Below are positions 8,459-16,144 of a DNA stretch of 64,000 nucleotides, in pieces. This DNA comes from Candidatus Albibeggiatoa sp. nov. NOAA (GTDB lineage Bacteria > Pseudomonadota > Gammaproteobacteria > Beggiatoales > Beggiatoaceae). The notes under the pieces are model-generated. The model did no database searches and had not been told where the DNA came from. It was given only the letters and a program-made list of their open reading frames with translations. The translations under genes and the position numbers were made by a program. Numbering within the stretch: position 1 is the first letter of the stretch; each line of letters opens with the position of its first letter. The stretch lies in NCBI GenBank assembly GCA_025800385.1, contig JAOXRS010000066.1, forward strand, positions 124,001 to 188,000, in the 5' to 3' direction.

Positions 8459-10570
8459 ATGTACCCGTATCAACGACTATTTGTCATTGTTATCATGAGT
8501 TTGATCTATGAATTATCTATTGCAAGAGAAGGCATGATTGAATCATTAAGACAAGGTACATTAGTTGATTTACTGGCAATTGATGTGATTACAACATCAA
8601 AAACCAACGAAGATTTGCAATCTGCTCCGGGGATTGTCACTGTGATTACGCAGCAAGAAATCCAAGCCTTTGGCGCGAGAAGCTTAGAAGATGTGCTCAA
8701 TCTTGTCCCTGGATTCACAGTTGGACGCAGTAATCGAATTGGCTACCATTCAACGTTGTATGTTAGAGGTTCAAGCTCATTTTGGGGTGAAAGTGTTTTA
8801 TTTTTACGTAATGGCCAGCGGCTGAATGAGGGATTAACAGGTGGTGCAATGTCATTTATTCCTGATTACCCTTTAGATAGTATTAAACAAATTGAAGTGA
8901 TTCGAGGGCCTAGCAGTGCTTTATATGGTGCAAATGCGTTTATGGGTGTGGTTAATATTATCACGCAAACTGGTAAAGAATATGAAGGCGGCCAATTCAG
9001 TGCCAGAGCAGGCACAAATGAAGCGATTTTACTCAAAGGTGAATATGGCAAACAGGTGAGCGATGAGTTTAACTTTAAGTTATATAGTAGCTTGAATCAT
9101 TATAATGATGAGAATTTACCGCAACGTGATGTAACATGGTCACCTGATGGCGATACACAACGATTAACCAATCGAATCAATACAGATGCGCGGCATTTGT
9201 TCCATATTGGTGGCCGCGCCCAATTTCGAGATTTTGATTTTGAAATAGGTTATAACAGTTCACGCAATAGCAATAATTGGGGTGTGGGTACACTGGCTGA
9301 CCGAATCGAAGACAGTTACCGCCATCACTTTAAAACTGAACAGCTTAATATCGGTCTTAAACATCAACTGGATTTTTCCGAACATCTGACATTACAAACT
9401 CAAGCTTCTTACGTTAATAACCGTTCTGAAACCCAGTTACGTGCCAGCCTTGGCAGTATTAACCGATTAGGGCAAGAGGCATCTGACCAATTCGCGACGG
9501 CAAACACTTTACTCATGCCATGGAATACAGATACTTTAAATATAGAGACAACGCTCGATTGGCATATTCAAAATCACCATGATTTAATTTTGGGATTGAG
9601 TTATGAACATGATCGTGTCAATGCCATGAATGATAAAAGCAATGTCAATATTGTCAAACAAGTCGTGTTAGATAATTATAAAAATAGCGCAACCAATGGA
9701 ATGCCAAAAAGTCAGCGCGAAGTATATGCACTGTTTGCACAATATAGTTGGACAATTAACGAATTCTTAAAACTGACAGCAGGGATTAGAAGCGATCACT
9801 ATTCTGATTTTGGCTCAACAACCAACCCACGTCTAGCTTTAGTATATAAACCCACAAATAAATTAAATATTAAAGCGTTATATGGTGAGGCATTTCGTAC
9901 ACCGTCACTTAAAGATTTGTACCGCTATACCCGCTCAATTAAACCTAATCCTGACTTAGAACCTGAAACCATAAAATCTTATGAGCTGCAATTACAATAT
10001 CAATTAAAACATGATTTATTATTATCTAGTTCATTCTTTAAATTTAACACTGACAATGTGATTCGGAATGTGTCGACTCAAAATCCGAAGAATCCAATTG
10101 AAGTACAAGTAGATAATTTAGGGCATTCCAATGCAGAAGGGGTTGAGTTAGAGATATTCTATCGTCCTTATAAAAAATTCTCATTATTTGCAAACTATAC
10201 TTACACAAATTCAGAACAAGAAATTGAAGGCCGTCATGCAGAAATTGAAGGTATTCCTAAGCAAGCGTTAAATATTGGTTTTCAGTCACAGCTAACTCCT
10301 AGCTTAGATTTTAATATCAGTGCTTATCACCGTTGGCAATGGACTTCGCAAGCGGCCACACCCGTATATGCTGATTTCACACCACCTGATTACACTATTA
10401 TTAACTCGCGTCTCATTTGGCAAGCACAGCCTAATGTTAAATGGACGTTAGATGTATTCAATGCTTTGGATTCTATTCCATCTTATCCCAGTCAACACAG
10501 CTTTGTGCCTGAAGGGATTCCCGCCAATGGCCGCACCTTTTTATTAGGGTTTGAAATACAATTTGATTAA
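8459..10570 (+). CDS. TonB-dependent outer-membrane receptor
   Basis: 703 residues. A signal sequence (LFVIVIMSLIYELSIA) is followed by a plug domain: VITTSKTNEDLQSAPGIVTV, then VLNLVPGFTVG and IKQIEVIRGPSSALYG. A long beta-barrel ends in an aromatic-rich strand (FLLGFEIQFD). It imports a ligand, such as a siderophore, cobalamin or other complex, using TonB energy. The plug resembles the CirA/FepA/BtuB group but the ligand cannot be told. AGGA lies about 8 bases before the ATG. No Fur box or cobalamin riboswitch was recognised upstream. It is monocistronic, with no ABC transporter beside it. Confidence 0.88.
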   Translation: MYPYQRLFVIVIMSLIYELSIAREGMIESLRQGTLVDLLAIDVITTSKTNEDLQSAPGIVTVITQQEIQAFGARSLEDVLNLVPGFTVGRSNRIGYHSTLYVRGSSSFWGESVLFLRNGQRLNEGLTGGAMSFIPDYPLDSIKQIEVIRGPSSALYGANAFMGVVNIITQTGKEYEGGQFSARAGTNEAILLKGEYGKQVSDEFNFKLYSSLNHYNDENLPQRDVTWSPDGDTQRLTNRINTDARHLFHIGGRAQFRDFDFEIGYNSSRNSNNWGVGTLADRIEDSYRHHFKTEQLNIGLKHQLDFSEHLTLQTQASYVNNRSETQLRASLGSINRLGQEASDQFATANTLLMPWNTDTLNIETTLDWHIQNHHDLILGLSYEHDRVNAMNDKSNVNIVKQVVLDNYKNSATNGMPKSQREVYALFAQYSWTINEFLKLTAGIRSDHYSDFGSTTNPRLALVYKPTNKLNIKALYGEAFRTPSLKDLYRYTRSIKPNPDLEPETIKSYELQLQYQLKHDLLLSSSFFKFNTDNVIRNVSTQNPKNPIEVQVDNLGHSNAEGVELEIFYRPYKKFSLFANYTYTNSEQEIEGRHAEIEGIPKQALNIGFQSQLTPSLDFNISAYHRWQWTSQAATPVYADFTPPDYTIINSRLIWQAQPNVKWTLDVFNALDSIPSYPSQHSFVPEGIPANGRTFLLGFEIQFD

Positions 10571-10635
10571 TAACTTGGCATAATTGCTGATAAGCTATCT
10601 ATGTAACGTTCATTGCAAATGAAAGGATGGGAAGC

Positions 10636-11106
10636 ATGACAAATGTAGTGATTAGACAAGGAACAGTTGAAGATATAACGGGGATTTTTAATTTAGTACA
10701 AGAATTAGCAGTTTATGAAAATGCACAAGCGGAACTCACCAATACAGAACAACGCATGTTAGCGGATGGATTCAGCGAAAAACCCTATTTTCACACATTT
10801 GTGGCAGAGTTAGAGCAGCAAATTGTTGGGGTTGCTTTGTATTATTTCAGCTATTCGTCTTGGAAAGGTAAATCTATGTATATTGATGACTTAATCGTGA
10901 CAGAAGAATACAGACATACAGGTGTGGGACGTTCTTTATTTAAAGCATGTATCGAGGAAGCAAAAAAACAACAAGTCTACAAACTACATTGGCAAGTATT
11001 AGATTGGAATGCGCCCGCCATTGATTTTTATAAGAAAATAGGGGCAACTTTTGATGCAGAATGGATTAACTGTAAAATTTTGCATGAAAAAATACAACAG
11101 GCTTAA
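10636..11106 (+). CDS. GNAT-family N-acetyltransferase (diamine/thialysine acetyltransferase-like)
   Basis: 156 residues. The acetyl-CoA motif is visible as EEYRHTGVGRSLFKACIEEA, preceded by YFSYSSWKGKSMYIDDLIV and followed by HWQVLDWNAPAIDFYKKIGA. This set is typical of the spermidine/spermine and thialysine acetyltransferase branch, so a small amine is the likely substrate; this is inferred. The ATG at 10636 is preferred to 10627 because AAAGG then sits at a normal distance. It ends at a strong hairpin shared with the convergent SDR gene. Confidence 0.8.
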   Translation: MTNVVIRQGTVEDITGIFNLVQELAVYENAQAELTNTEQRMLADGFSEKPYFHTFVAELEQQIVGVALYYFSYSSWKGKSMYIDDLIVTEEYRHTGVGRSLFKACIEEAKKQQVYKLHWQVLDWNAPAIDFYKKIGATFDAEWINCKILHEKIQQA

Positions 11107-11117
11107 AACAGTGTTTG

Positions 11118-11148
11118 GGAGTGCGATACATCGTACAATGCGCACTCC
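11118..11148. terminator. Bidirectional terminator hairpin
   Basis: GGAGTGCG (11118-11125) pairs perfectly with CGCACTCC (11141-11148), loop 15 bases. It lies between the convergent acetyltransferase and SDR genes, 12 bases from the former and 11 from the latter. Confidence 0.6.
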
Positions 11149-11158
11149 TTGGATAACA

Positions 11159-11950
11159 TTAATGTGACTTTTCCATGATATTACGTGACATTTTTAGCAC
11201 AGTTTTTCGTGGCAATAATGGGGTAATCCAGTTTAACAATAAGCTTAAAGAACGCTCATTAATCGCAACCAGCTGGCCTTTTTCCATTGCTTTATAGCCA
11301 AATTTTGCGACTGATTCTGCAGATTTTGCGTTTTTCCATATATCAACACCATCTAAATTCCCCGCTTTAACAAAACCTGTCGCAACTGCTCCGGGGCATA
11401 GTGCCGTCACAGTAATATTTTTATCCGCGACTTCATTGGCAATGGCTTGAGAAAATGAGGTTACAAATGCCTTGGTTGCATAATATACTGCTTGCAAAGG
11501 CCCTGGAATAAACGATGCAGTTGAGGAAACATTTAAAACACGACCTTGATTACGCGCGACCATTGCGGGTAAATATAAGTGAGTCAATTGAGTTAAAGCG
11601 ATAATATTAAGTTGAATCATTGCTAAATCGGCATCCCAATCTCTTTCATGAAATTTGCCGTGTCCGCCGAAACCTGCATTATTAATCAAGATATTGACTT
11701 CAATGTTTGCAGCTTGGGTGGCTTCAAAAACTGCTTGTGCTGCATTAGGTGTAGATAAATCTTGAGCAATAACGAGCACTGATATAGAAAATTGCTTTTC
11801 TAGCTCATTTTTCAGTGTTTCTAATCGGCTTTGATTGCGAGCAACTAAAACCAAGTCACCGCCTTTAGCTGCATGAATCCGCGCAAATTGTTCACCTATA
11901 CCACCTGATGCGCCTGTAATTAATGCCACATTTGAAAATGAGGTGCTCAT
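11159..11950 (-). CDS. Short-chain dehydrogenase/reductase
   Basis: 263-residue classical SDR. The Rossmann motif TGASGGIG near residue 14, NNAG, and the catalytic Ser with YYATK (YxxxK) are all present. The C-terminal part (LLNWITPLLPRKTVLKMSRN) is typical of the DltE/YqjQ-like SDR group. The substrate is unknown. The ATG at 11950 has GGAG 9 bases upstream; a longer frame to 12022 has a low-complexity extension and is rejected. Transcribed alone. Confidence 0.85.
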   Translation of the reverse strand: MSTSFSNVALITGASGGIGEQFARIHAAKGGDLVLVARNQSRLETLKNELEKQFSISVLVIAQDLSTPNAAQAVFEATQAANIEVNILINNAGFGGHGKFHERDWDADLAMIQLNIIALTQLTHLYLPAMVARNQGRVLNVSSTASFIPGPLQAVYYATKAFVTSFSQAIANEVADKNITVTALCPGAVATGFVKAGNLDGVDIWKNAKSAESVAKFGYKAMEKGQLVAINERSLSLLLNWITPLLPRKTVLKMSRNIMEKSH

Positions 11951-12415
11951 ATCTTTAGCTCCATATTTGTTGATGTATTGGCTGCGTATCTTAGTTGAAA
12001 AAAGACGACAACACATAAGCAATTTATGACAAAAAACATACTCATCGCGCCATTATGTTTTTACAGTTTTATTAGGTTAAATACTTTCTATTTCAAATAA
12101 TTAAACTTTATATCTGTATATTGGTTTGACTTGGCTTGATGATATGGATGAAAGTGGCTACCTGTCTTATATGGCGACTTATTTTTTATGTCAATTTGGC
12201 TAAGCTTTGAGAATTCTAAATTTGTAGAGGATTATTTGGGACTATGCACAAGATAAGCGGTTTTACACAAAATCTATCTTTTTTTCTATTGTGTTATCAT
12301 ATCTATTGAGGGTTGAGAATATGTGTGTTGGAAGGAGGAGGCTTTTAACATACCGTACAACCTGAAGTACAACTAAATATAAAAAATGAGATGCAGCATT
12401 ATGATAGTCAACCCT
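11951..12415. other. Non-coding gap between SDR and ribD
   Basis: AT-rich. No FMN riboswitch core was recognised. A strong purine stretch (GGAAGGAGGAGG, 12330-12341) looks like a ribosome binding site, but no usable start codon follows at the right distance. A 14-codon frame (12321-12365) crosses it; I see no reason to call it a gene. Confidence 0.5.
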
Positions 12416-13537
12416 ATGATACAACAAGATCAACTTTATATGGCGCGGGCATTGCGTTTGGCAGAAAAAGGCTTATGGACAACAGACCCCAATCCACGGG
12501 TTGGCTGTGTAATTGTAAATGATGGCAAAGTTGTGGGTGAAGGTTGGCACGAGGTCACAGGAGAAGCTCATGCAGAAATCAATGCACTAAATCAAGCCAA
12601 AGAACAAGCCAAAGGTGCAACCTGTTATGTCACGTTAGAGCCTTGTTGTCATCATGGGCGTACTCCTCCTTGTACAGATGCCTTAATTAAAGCTGGAATT
12701 GCACGCGTAGTTGTAGCCATGACCGATCCAAATCCAGTGGTAGCCAGTAAAGGCATTGAGCAATTATTAAAAGCAGGCATTAAAGTTGATACAGGGGTTT
12801 TAAGCAATGAAGCGGAAACCTTAAATGCAGGCTTTTTTATGCGGATGCGTCACGAACGACCTTTTGTACGTTGTAAATTGGGGATGAGTTTAGATGGACG
12901 TACAGCAATGGCTTCTGGGGAAAGTCAATGGATTACCTCTCAAGATGCGCGTAAAGATGTACAAGCCTTGCGTGCCAGAAGTTCTGCAGTGATGACAGGG
13001 GCGGGAACAATTTTAGCTGATAACCCTAAATTAACAGTGAGAGACAATGAGCTGCCTGACCATTTACCGAAACCTAAGACGATTAAACAGCCGATTCGTG
13101 TCGTCGTTGATGTACACTTAAGTATGCCACTCGATGCACAAATGCTGAAATTAGAAGGCAAAACGGTTATTTTTACTGCGTCTCAAAATGAAGATTTAAA
13201 ATCCGTATTAAAACAAGCTGGGGCTGAAGTGATTACTTTACCCAGTACGCCAAGTGGTATTAACCTTTCCGTGATGTGTCAAACTTTAGCCAAAGAGTAC
13301 GAAGTGAATGAGGTGTTACTCGAAACAGGTGCAACCTTGGGTGGGGCAATGTTGCGTGAACAATTAATTGATGAAATTGTACTGTATATTGCGCCAATGT
13401 TTATGGGTAACAATGCCAGAGCGTTATTTAACTTGCCACATATCGAATCACTCAGTCAGCATATTCCATTAGAAATCAGTGATATTCGTGCAATCGGACG
13501 TGATTGGCGAGTCACTGTTCGCCCCAATTATGGATAA
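12416..13537 (+). CDS. ribD: Bifunctional riboflavin deaminase/reductase RibD
   Basis: 373 residues. The N-terminal deaminase domain has the zinc ligands in HAEINAL and PCCHHGRTPPC; the C-terminal reductase begins near KLGMSLDGRTAMASGESQW. It performs two successive steps of riboflavin synthesis: deamination of the pyrimidine and reduction of the ribose chain. In-frame starts also exist at 12386 and 12401. The ATG at 12416 aligns best with the family N terminus (QQDQLYMARALRLA), though none has an obvious ribosome binding site. nrdR and ribE/ribBA are not adjacent, unlike the common gammaproteobacterial order. Confidence 0.93.
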   Translation: MIQQDQLYMARALRLAEKGLWTTDPNPRVGCVIVNDGKVVGEGWHEVTGEAHAEINALNQAKEQAKGATCYVTLEPCCHHGRTPPCTDALIKAGIARVVVAMTDPNPVVASKGIEQLLKAGIKVDTGVLSNEAETLNAGFFMRMRHERPFVRCKLGMSLDGRTAMASGESQWITSQDARKDVQALRARSSAVMTGAGTILADNPKLTVRDNELPDHLPKPKTIKQPIRVVVDVHLSMPLDAQMLKLEGKTVIFTASQNEDLKSVLKQAGAEVITLPSTPSGINLSVMCQTLAKEYEVNEVLLETGATLGGAMLREQLIDEIVLYIAPMFMGNNARALFNLPHIESLSQHIPLEISDIRAIGRDWRVTVRPNYG

Positions 13538-13552
13538 ATGGTCTAAATAATA

Positions 13553-13590
13553 CTTTTAACATTCCAACACTATGCTTGGCGTGTTAAAAG
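13553..13590. terminator. Hairpin after ribD, copy A of a repeated element
   Basis: CTTTTAACA pairs with TGTTAAAAG (outer nine pairs) and CCAA with TTGG (inner four) around CACTATGC. A near copy lies at 16078-16115. It likely ends ribD transcription. Confidence 0.6.
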
Positions 13591-13619
13591 TTATTGTTTC
13601 AGATTTATAGGCCAAAATG
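13553..13619. repeat. Left copy of a diverged 67-bp direct repeat flanking the toxin-antitoxin island
   Basis: About 52 of 67 positions match 16078-16144 by eye, and most differences are transitions. The copy includes the hairpin and a following stretch (TTATTGTTTCAGATTTATAG). Read on the minus strand it still encodes Phe-Gly-Leu-stop, like the genuine 3' end of the DUF1501 gene at the other copy. Confidence 0.6.
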
Positions 13620-13653
13620 CCAACACTAAACATTCAAACAACAAGGGTAAGTT

Positions 13654-14013
13654 TTATAATTTTGCAGCTAATTTTTTGTCTAATGTCAGTAGTTCAAGTT
13701 GATGATATTTTGCAGTCGCAGCAATAATGGAATCAGGTAATTTAGTTTTGTGCTGATGCCTAAATATAATGGTCTCATCTTCAATTTCTGTTGTAACTGC
13801 TAAATACTGCATTTGCTTAAGAAGTGATTCAATGGTTTGTTTATCACTTGACGTAATATCAGGATAACTTAGGAGTTCTATCCGTGTAATGGCACTATAA
13901 GTACATTGTTCAATACTCACTTGTTGCTTGCCAGGTAGCTCTAAAACAGTTATATTATATTGATATAAGCCAATGATAATATTAGTATCTAACAGATATT
14001 TAATTCCACTCAT
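13654..14013 (-). CDS. vapC: PIN-domain ribonuclease toxin (VapC family)
   Basis: 119 residues. PIN-domain acidic residues are visible in YLLDTNIIIG, ITRIELLSYP, LPDSIIAATA and LLTLDKKL. VapC toxins cut RNA (often initiator tRNA or rRNA) when free of antitoxin. The ATG at 14013 follows a GTG at 14016. The gene overlaps the antitoxin stop by 14 bases, the usual coupled arrangement. The gene looks intact. Confidence 0.85.
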   Translation of the reverse strand: MSGIKYLLDTNIIIGLYQYNITVLELPGKQQVSIEQCTYSAITRIELLSYPDITSSDKQTIESLLKQMQYLAVTTEIEDETIIFRHQHKTKLPDSIIAATAKYHQLELLTLDKKLAAKL

Positions 14014-14215
14014 CACGCAACGCCTTGTGTATTTCTAGTGGCTCTCTTCCTTTAAAGCATGTAATTTCAGGTAAGTCTTTAGCAATATCTGTTAATAATT
14101 GCGGCTTTTGCTCTAATAATATTTTTTCAATCGCTTTTTGTACAAGCTGTTGCACATCTGCCTGTTGTAATAGTTTTTGTCCTAAATCATCAGGTAAATC
14201 AATAACGAATTGCAT
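14000..14215 (-). CDS. Antitoxin partner of the VapC-type toxin
   Basis: 71 residues, acidic to neutral. It begins MQFVIDLPDDLGQKLLQQ and ends near PLEIHKALRDEWN. The N-terminal part would bind DNA as a dimer and the C-terminal tail would wrap the toxin; this is inferred from position and size, as no named antitoxin family is obvious. GGAG stands 8 bases before the ATG at 14215. The longer frame to 14290 would run into the preceding gene and is rejected. Confidence 0.75.
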   Translation of the reverse strand: MQFVIDLPDDLGQKLLQQADVQQLVQKAIEKILLEQKPQLLTDIAKDLPEITCFKGREPLEIHKALRDEWN

Positions 14216-14274
14216 GGGATTTTCTCCAATATAAAAATTAAGTTTAAAAGAAGCTTTCAAAATTAGCGTGTATC

Positions 14275-15312
14275 TTATTGTCCATACCAACCAAAAGGAA
14301 TGTTATATCTCATTGCATTTTCTTTGTAGGGTAATCTGATTTTTTCTTTAAATACCTCTGAGCTGCCTCTAAAGCGATATTGAATACTTTTTGGTAACAC
14401 TACACTAGAAAGATAAGATTCGGGAAACCCATTTGCGTCTTTCACGTAAACAGCAAGTAACCACAATAAAGTTTGAGAGGATTCTATTTTTGGAATCAGC
14501 CGTTTATGAATTTTGGACTGGGTTATTTCTTCTTGGACATGGCTTGCTGATGTTCCTAATTCCCACAAATGATTATTTTTAAATTCTTGGTAATTGACCG
14601 ATACATCAACAACAGCTTTTTTTGAGCTATTAGTTAGGTATAGCAACAAAAATCCAACATTTGTAGAACATTTTTCTATTTCTTTAGTCAGTTTATCTGC
14701 TGGTGTTCCACCTATTGCCGATTGAAAATAATATAACATCTCTTCTATGCCATATATATCAGGTTCAAGAGTATATTTAGTGTTAATTACACCCCAAGCT
14801 TCAGAGTTATCTGTATTGAGCCAACGTGTAATTTCCGAACTAAAAGAGCTTTTAGAACAAGCAATCTTGAGTAAAGTCTCATTCATATATAATCCGTGAT
14901 ATTGCTTTTGCCCACAAGCAAATAATTCATTCCATGCGCGGCTTCCGATTGGTATTGCATTTTCATATTTCCAAGTATTTTTGAAAATATTATCATAAGC
15001 TGCAAAAACATTAAGAGCACTACCACGAGGTATCTGACAAATAGTTTCTCCTTTTTCACCAGTATTGTAGTTATATATAATGTTCAATGCTCTATAAGCA
15101 CCAAAAAATCTAGCATAATCAATATCAAAGTTTTCTATAACAATACCTTCATCATTGGAGCAAGTGGAATATGTTTGTTGTAAATTTGAATTTTGAATAA
15201 CTACATTACAATTACCATTTATCTGGCTTTGGTTATCTGCTCCCAAAATACCAGCTTGCGTCGATGAAGTATAAAAGGTTAATAAAATTAAGGTTAACGG
15301 ATAAAAATACAT
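14275..15312 (-). CDS. Unknown secreted protein in the toxin-antitoxin island
   Basis: 345 residues, not recognised. An N-terminal signal peptide (LTLILLTFYTSSTQA, probable cut before GILGADN) predicts export. The mature part begins with an Asn/Gln-rich stretch (QSQINGNCNVVIQNSN). There are six or more cysteines in the mature region, and no further membrane segment. The middle has aromatic-rich segments (YNYNTGEKGETICQIPRG) without a motif I can name. It runs 59 bases upstream of the antitoxin on the same strand and could share its transcript. It may be cargo of the island. Confidence 0.65.
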   Translation of the reverse strand: MYFYPLTLILLTFYTSSTQAGILGADNQSQINGNCNVVIQNSNLQQTYSTCSNDEGIVIENFDIDYARFFGAYRALNIIYNYNTGEKGETICQIPRGSALNVFAAYDNIFKNTWKYENAIPIGSRAWNELFACGQKQYHGLYMNETLLKIACSKSSFSSEITRWLNTDNSEAWGVINTKYTLEPDIYGIEEMLYYFQSAIGGTPADKLTKEIEKCSTNVGFLLLYLTNSSKKAVVDVSVNYQEFKNNHLWELGTSASHVQEEITQSKIHKRLIPKIESSQTLLWLLAVYVKDANGFPESYLSSVVLPKSIQYRFRGSSEVFKEKIRLPYKENAMRYNIPFGWYGQ

Positions 15313-15464
15313 ACTTCCACCATTCTCTGATAAAGAAGATATATATTATAGTATTTCATTTTTGCATTATGACTTATGTTCTTGCTACTAAACAGAGAGT
15401 GAAAATTGAATCTCATCTAAAAACCACAATTGACAAGTCTATTTTTGTTAACTACATATAACAT

Positions 15465-15761
15465 ATGATTGAAGTTCGCACGACAGACATATTCAGCAAG
15501 TGGTTTGAAAGCTTAAGAGACTGACGAGCCAAAGCACGTATCCAAGCCCGCATTGATAGATTAGAAATGGGACACTTTGGTGATGTTGCTCCAGTAGATG
15601 AAGGCGTTAGTGAACTGCGCATATTTTATGGCAAAGGCTACAGAGTCTATTTTGTTCAACAAGGCTCGGTTGTCGTCATACTCTTATCTGGCGGCGACAA
15701 AAGTACACAGTCATCAGATATTAAACAAGCTAAACAAATTGCTGAACAGCTTAAGGATTGA
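15465..15761 (+). pseudogene. RelE/HigB-type addiction-module toxin broken by an in-frame TGA
   Basis: Reading from ATG 15465 gives MIEVRTTDIFSKWFESLRD, a stop (TGA, 15522-15524), then RAKARIQARIDRLEMGHFGD and GVSELRIFYGKGYRVYFVQQ to a natural end at 15761. The family (COG3657-like) has Arg or Gln at the stop position, so one C-to-T change of CGA explains it. Reading frame and conserved residues on both sides are otherwise intact. Restart at ATG 15567 would give only the C-terminal two thirds. The antitoxin gene follows after 3 bases. Confidence 0.8.
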
Positions 15762-15764
15762 CAT

Positions 15765-16052
15765 ATGAATACTACCCGTTGGGACTCAGCGTCTCATCTT
15801 AAAACTGAAGAAGACATACAGCTCTACCTTGAAGCCTGCCTTGAAGAAGCTGGCGATGACCCCGCATTTATTATTCACGCTTTAAATACAGTTGCCCGTG
15901 CAAGAAACATGAGCCAACTAGCTAGAGATACAGGCCTAACACGAGAAGGACTATACAAAGCATTGTCCCCAGAAGGAAATCCCAGTTTTGCAACTGTATC
16001 TAAAGTAGCAAAAGCATTAGGATTTAAATTTACGATTCAGCCTTCCATGTGA
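15765..16052 (+). CDS. HigA-like addiction-module antidote (XRE helix-turn-helix)
   Basis: 95 residues of the COG3636-type antidote family. An N-terminal TRWDSASHLKTEEDIQLYLE is followed by a helix-turn-helix (MSQLARDTGLTREGLYKALS, then PSFATVSKVAKALGF). It would bind its own promoter and neutralise the adjacent toxin, which here is interrupted. The gene itself has no defect, so it is a possible orphan antitoxin or solitary repressor. Spacing of 3 bases after the toxin frame indicates one operon. Confidence 0.85.
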   Translation: MNTTRWDSASHLKTEEDIQLYLEACLEEAGDDPAFIIHALNTVARARNMSQLARDTGLTREGLYKALSPEGNPSFATVSKVAKALGFKFTIQPSM

Positions 16053-16077
16053 ACAATTCGTTTACCTAAAATTGACA

Positions 16078-16115
16078 CTTCTAACACACCAACATCATGC
16101 TTGGCATGTTAAAAG
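16078..16115. terminator. Hairpin copy B, between antidote gene and DUF1501 gene
   Basis: CTTCTAACA pairs with TGTTAAAAG (one mismatch), with inner CCAA/TTGG. On the minus strand it is followed by CAATTTT, so it suits termination of the DUF1501 operon. Confidence 0.6.
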
Positions 16116-16144
16116 TCATTGTTTCAAGTCTACAAACCAAACTT
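16078..16144. repeat. Right copy of the diverged 67-bp direct repeat
   Basis: Partner of 13553-13619. This copy contains the real last codons and stop of the DUF1501 gene (stop at 16130-16132), so it is probably the ancestral one. Confidence 0.6.

Noticed and set aside
12321..12365. 14-codon leader ORF with three AGG codons before ribD
   Set aside because: Overlaps a purine run that creates the codons by chance; no attenuator stems seen.
12016..12415. FMN riboswitch upstream of ribD
   Set aside because: No conserved RFN core could be found, and the gap looks like plain AT-rich DNA.
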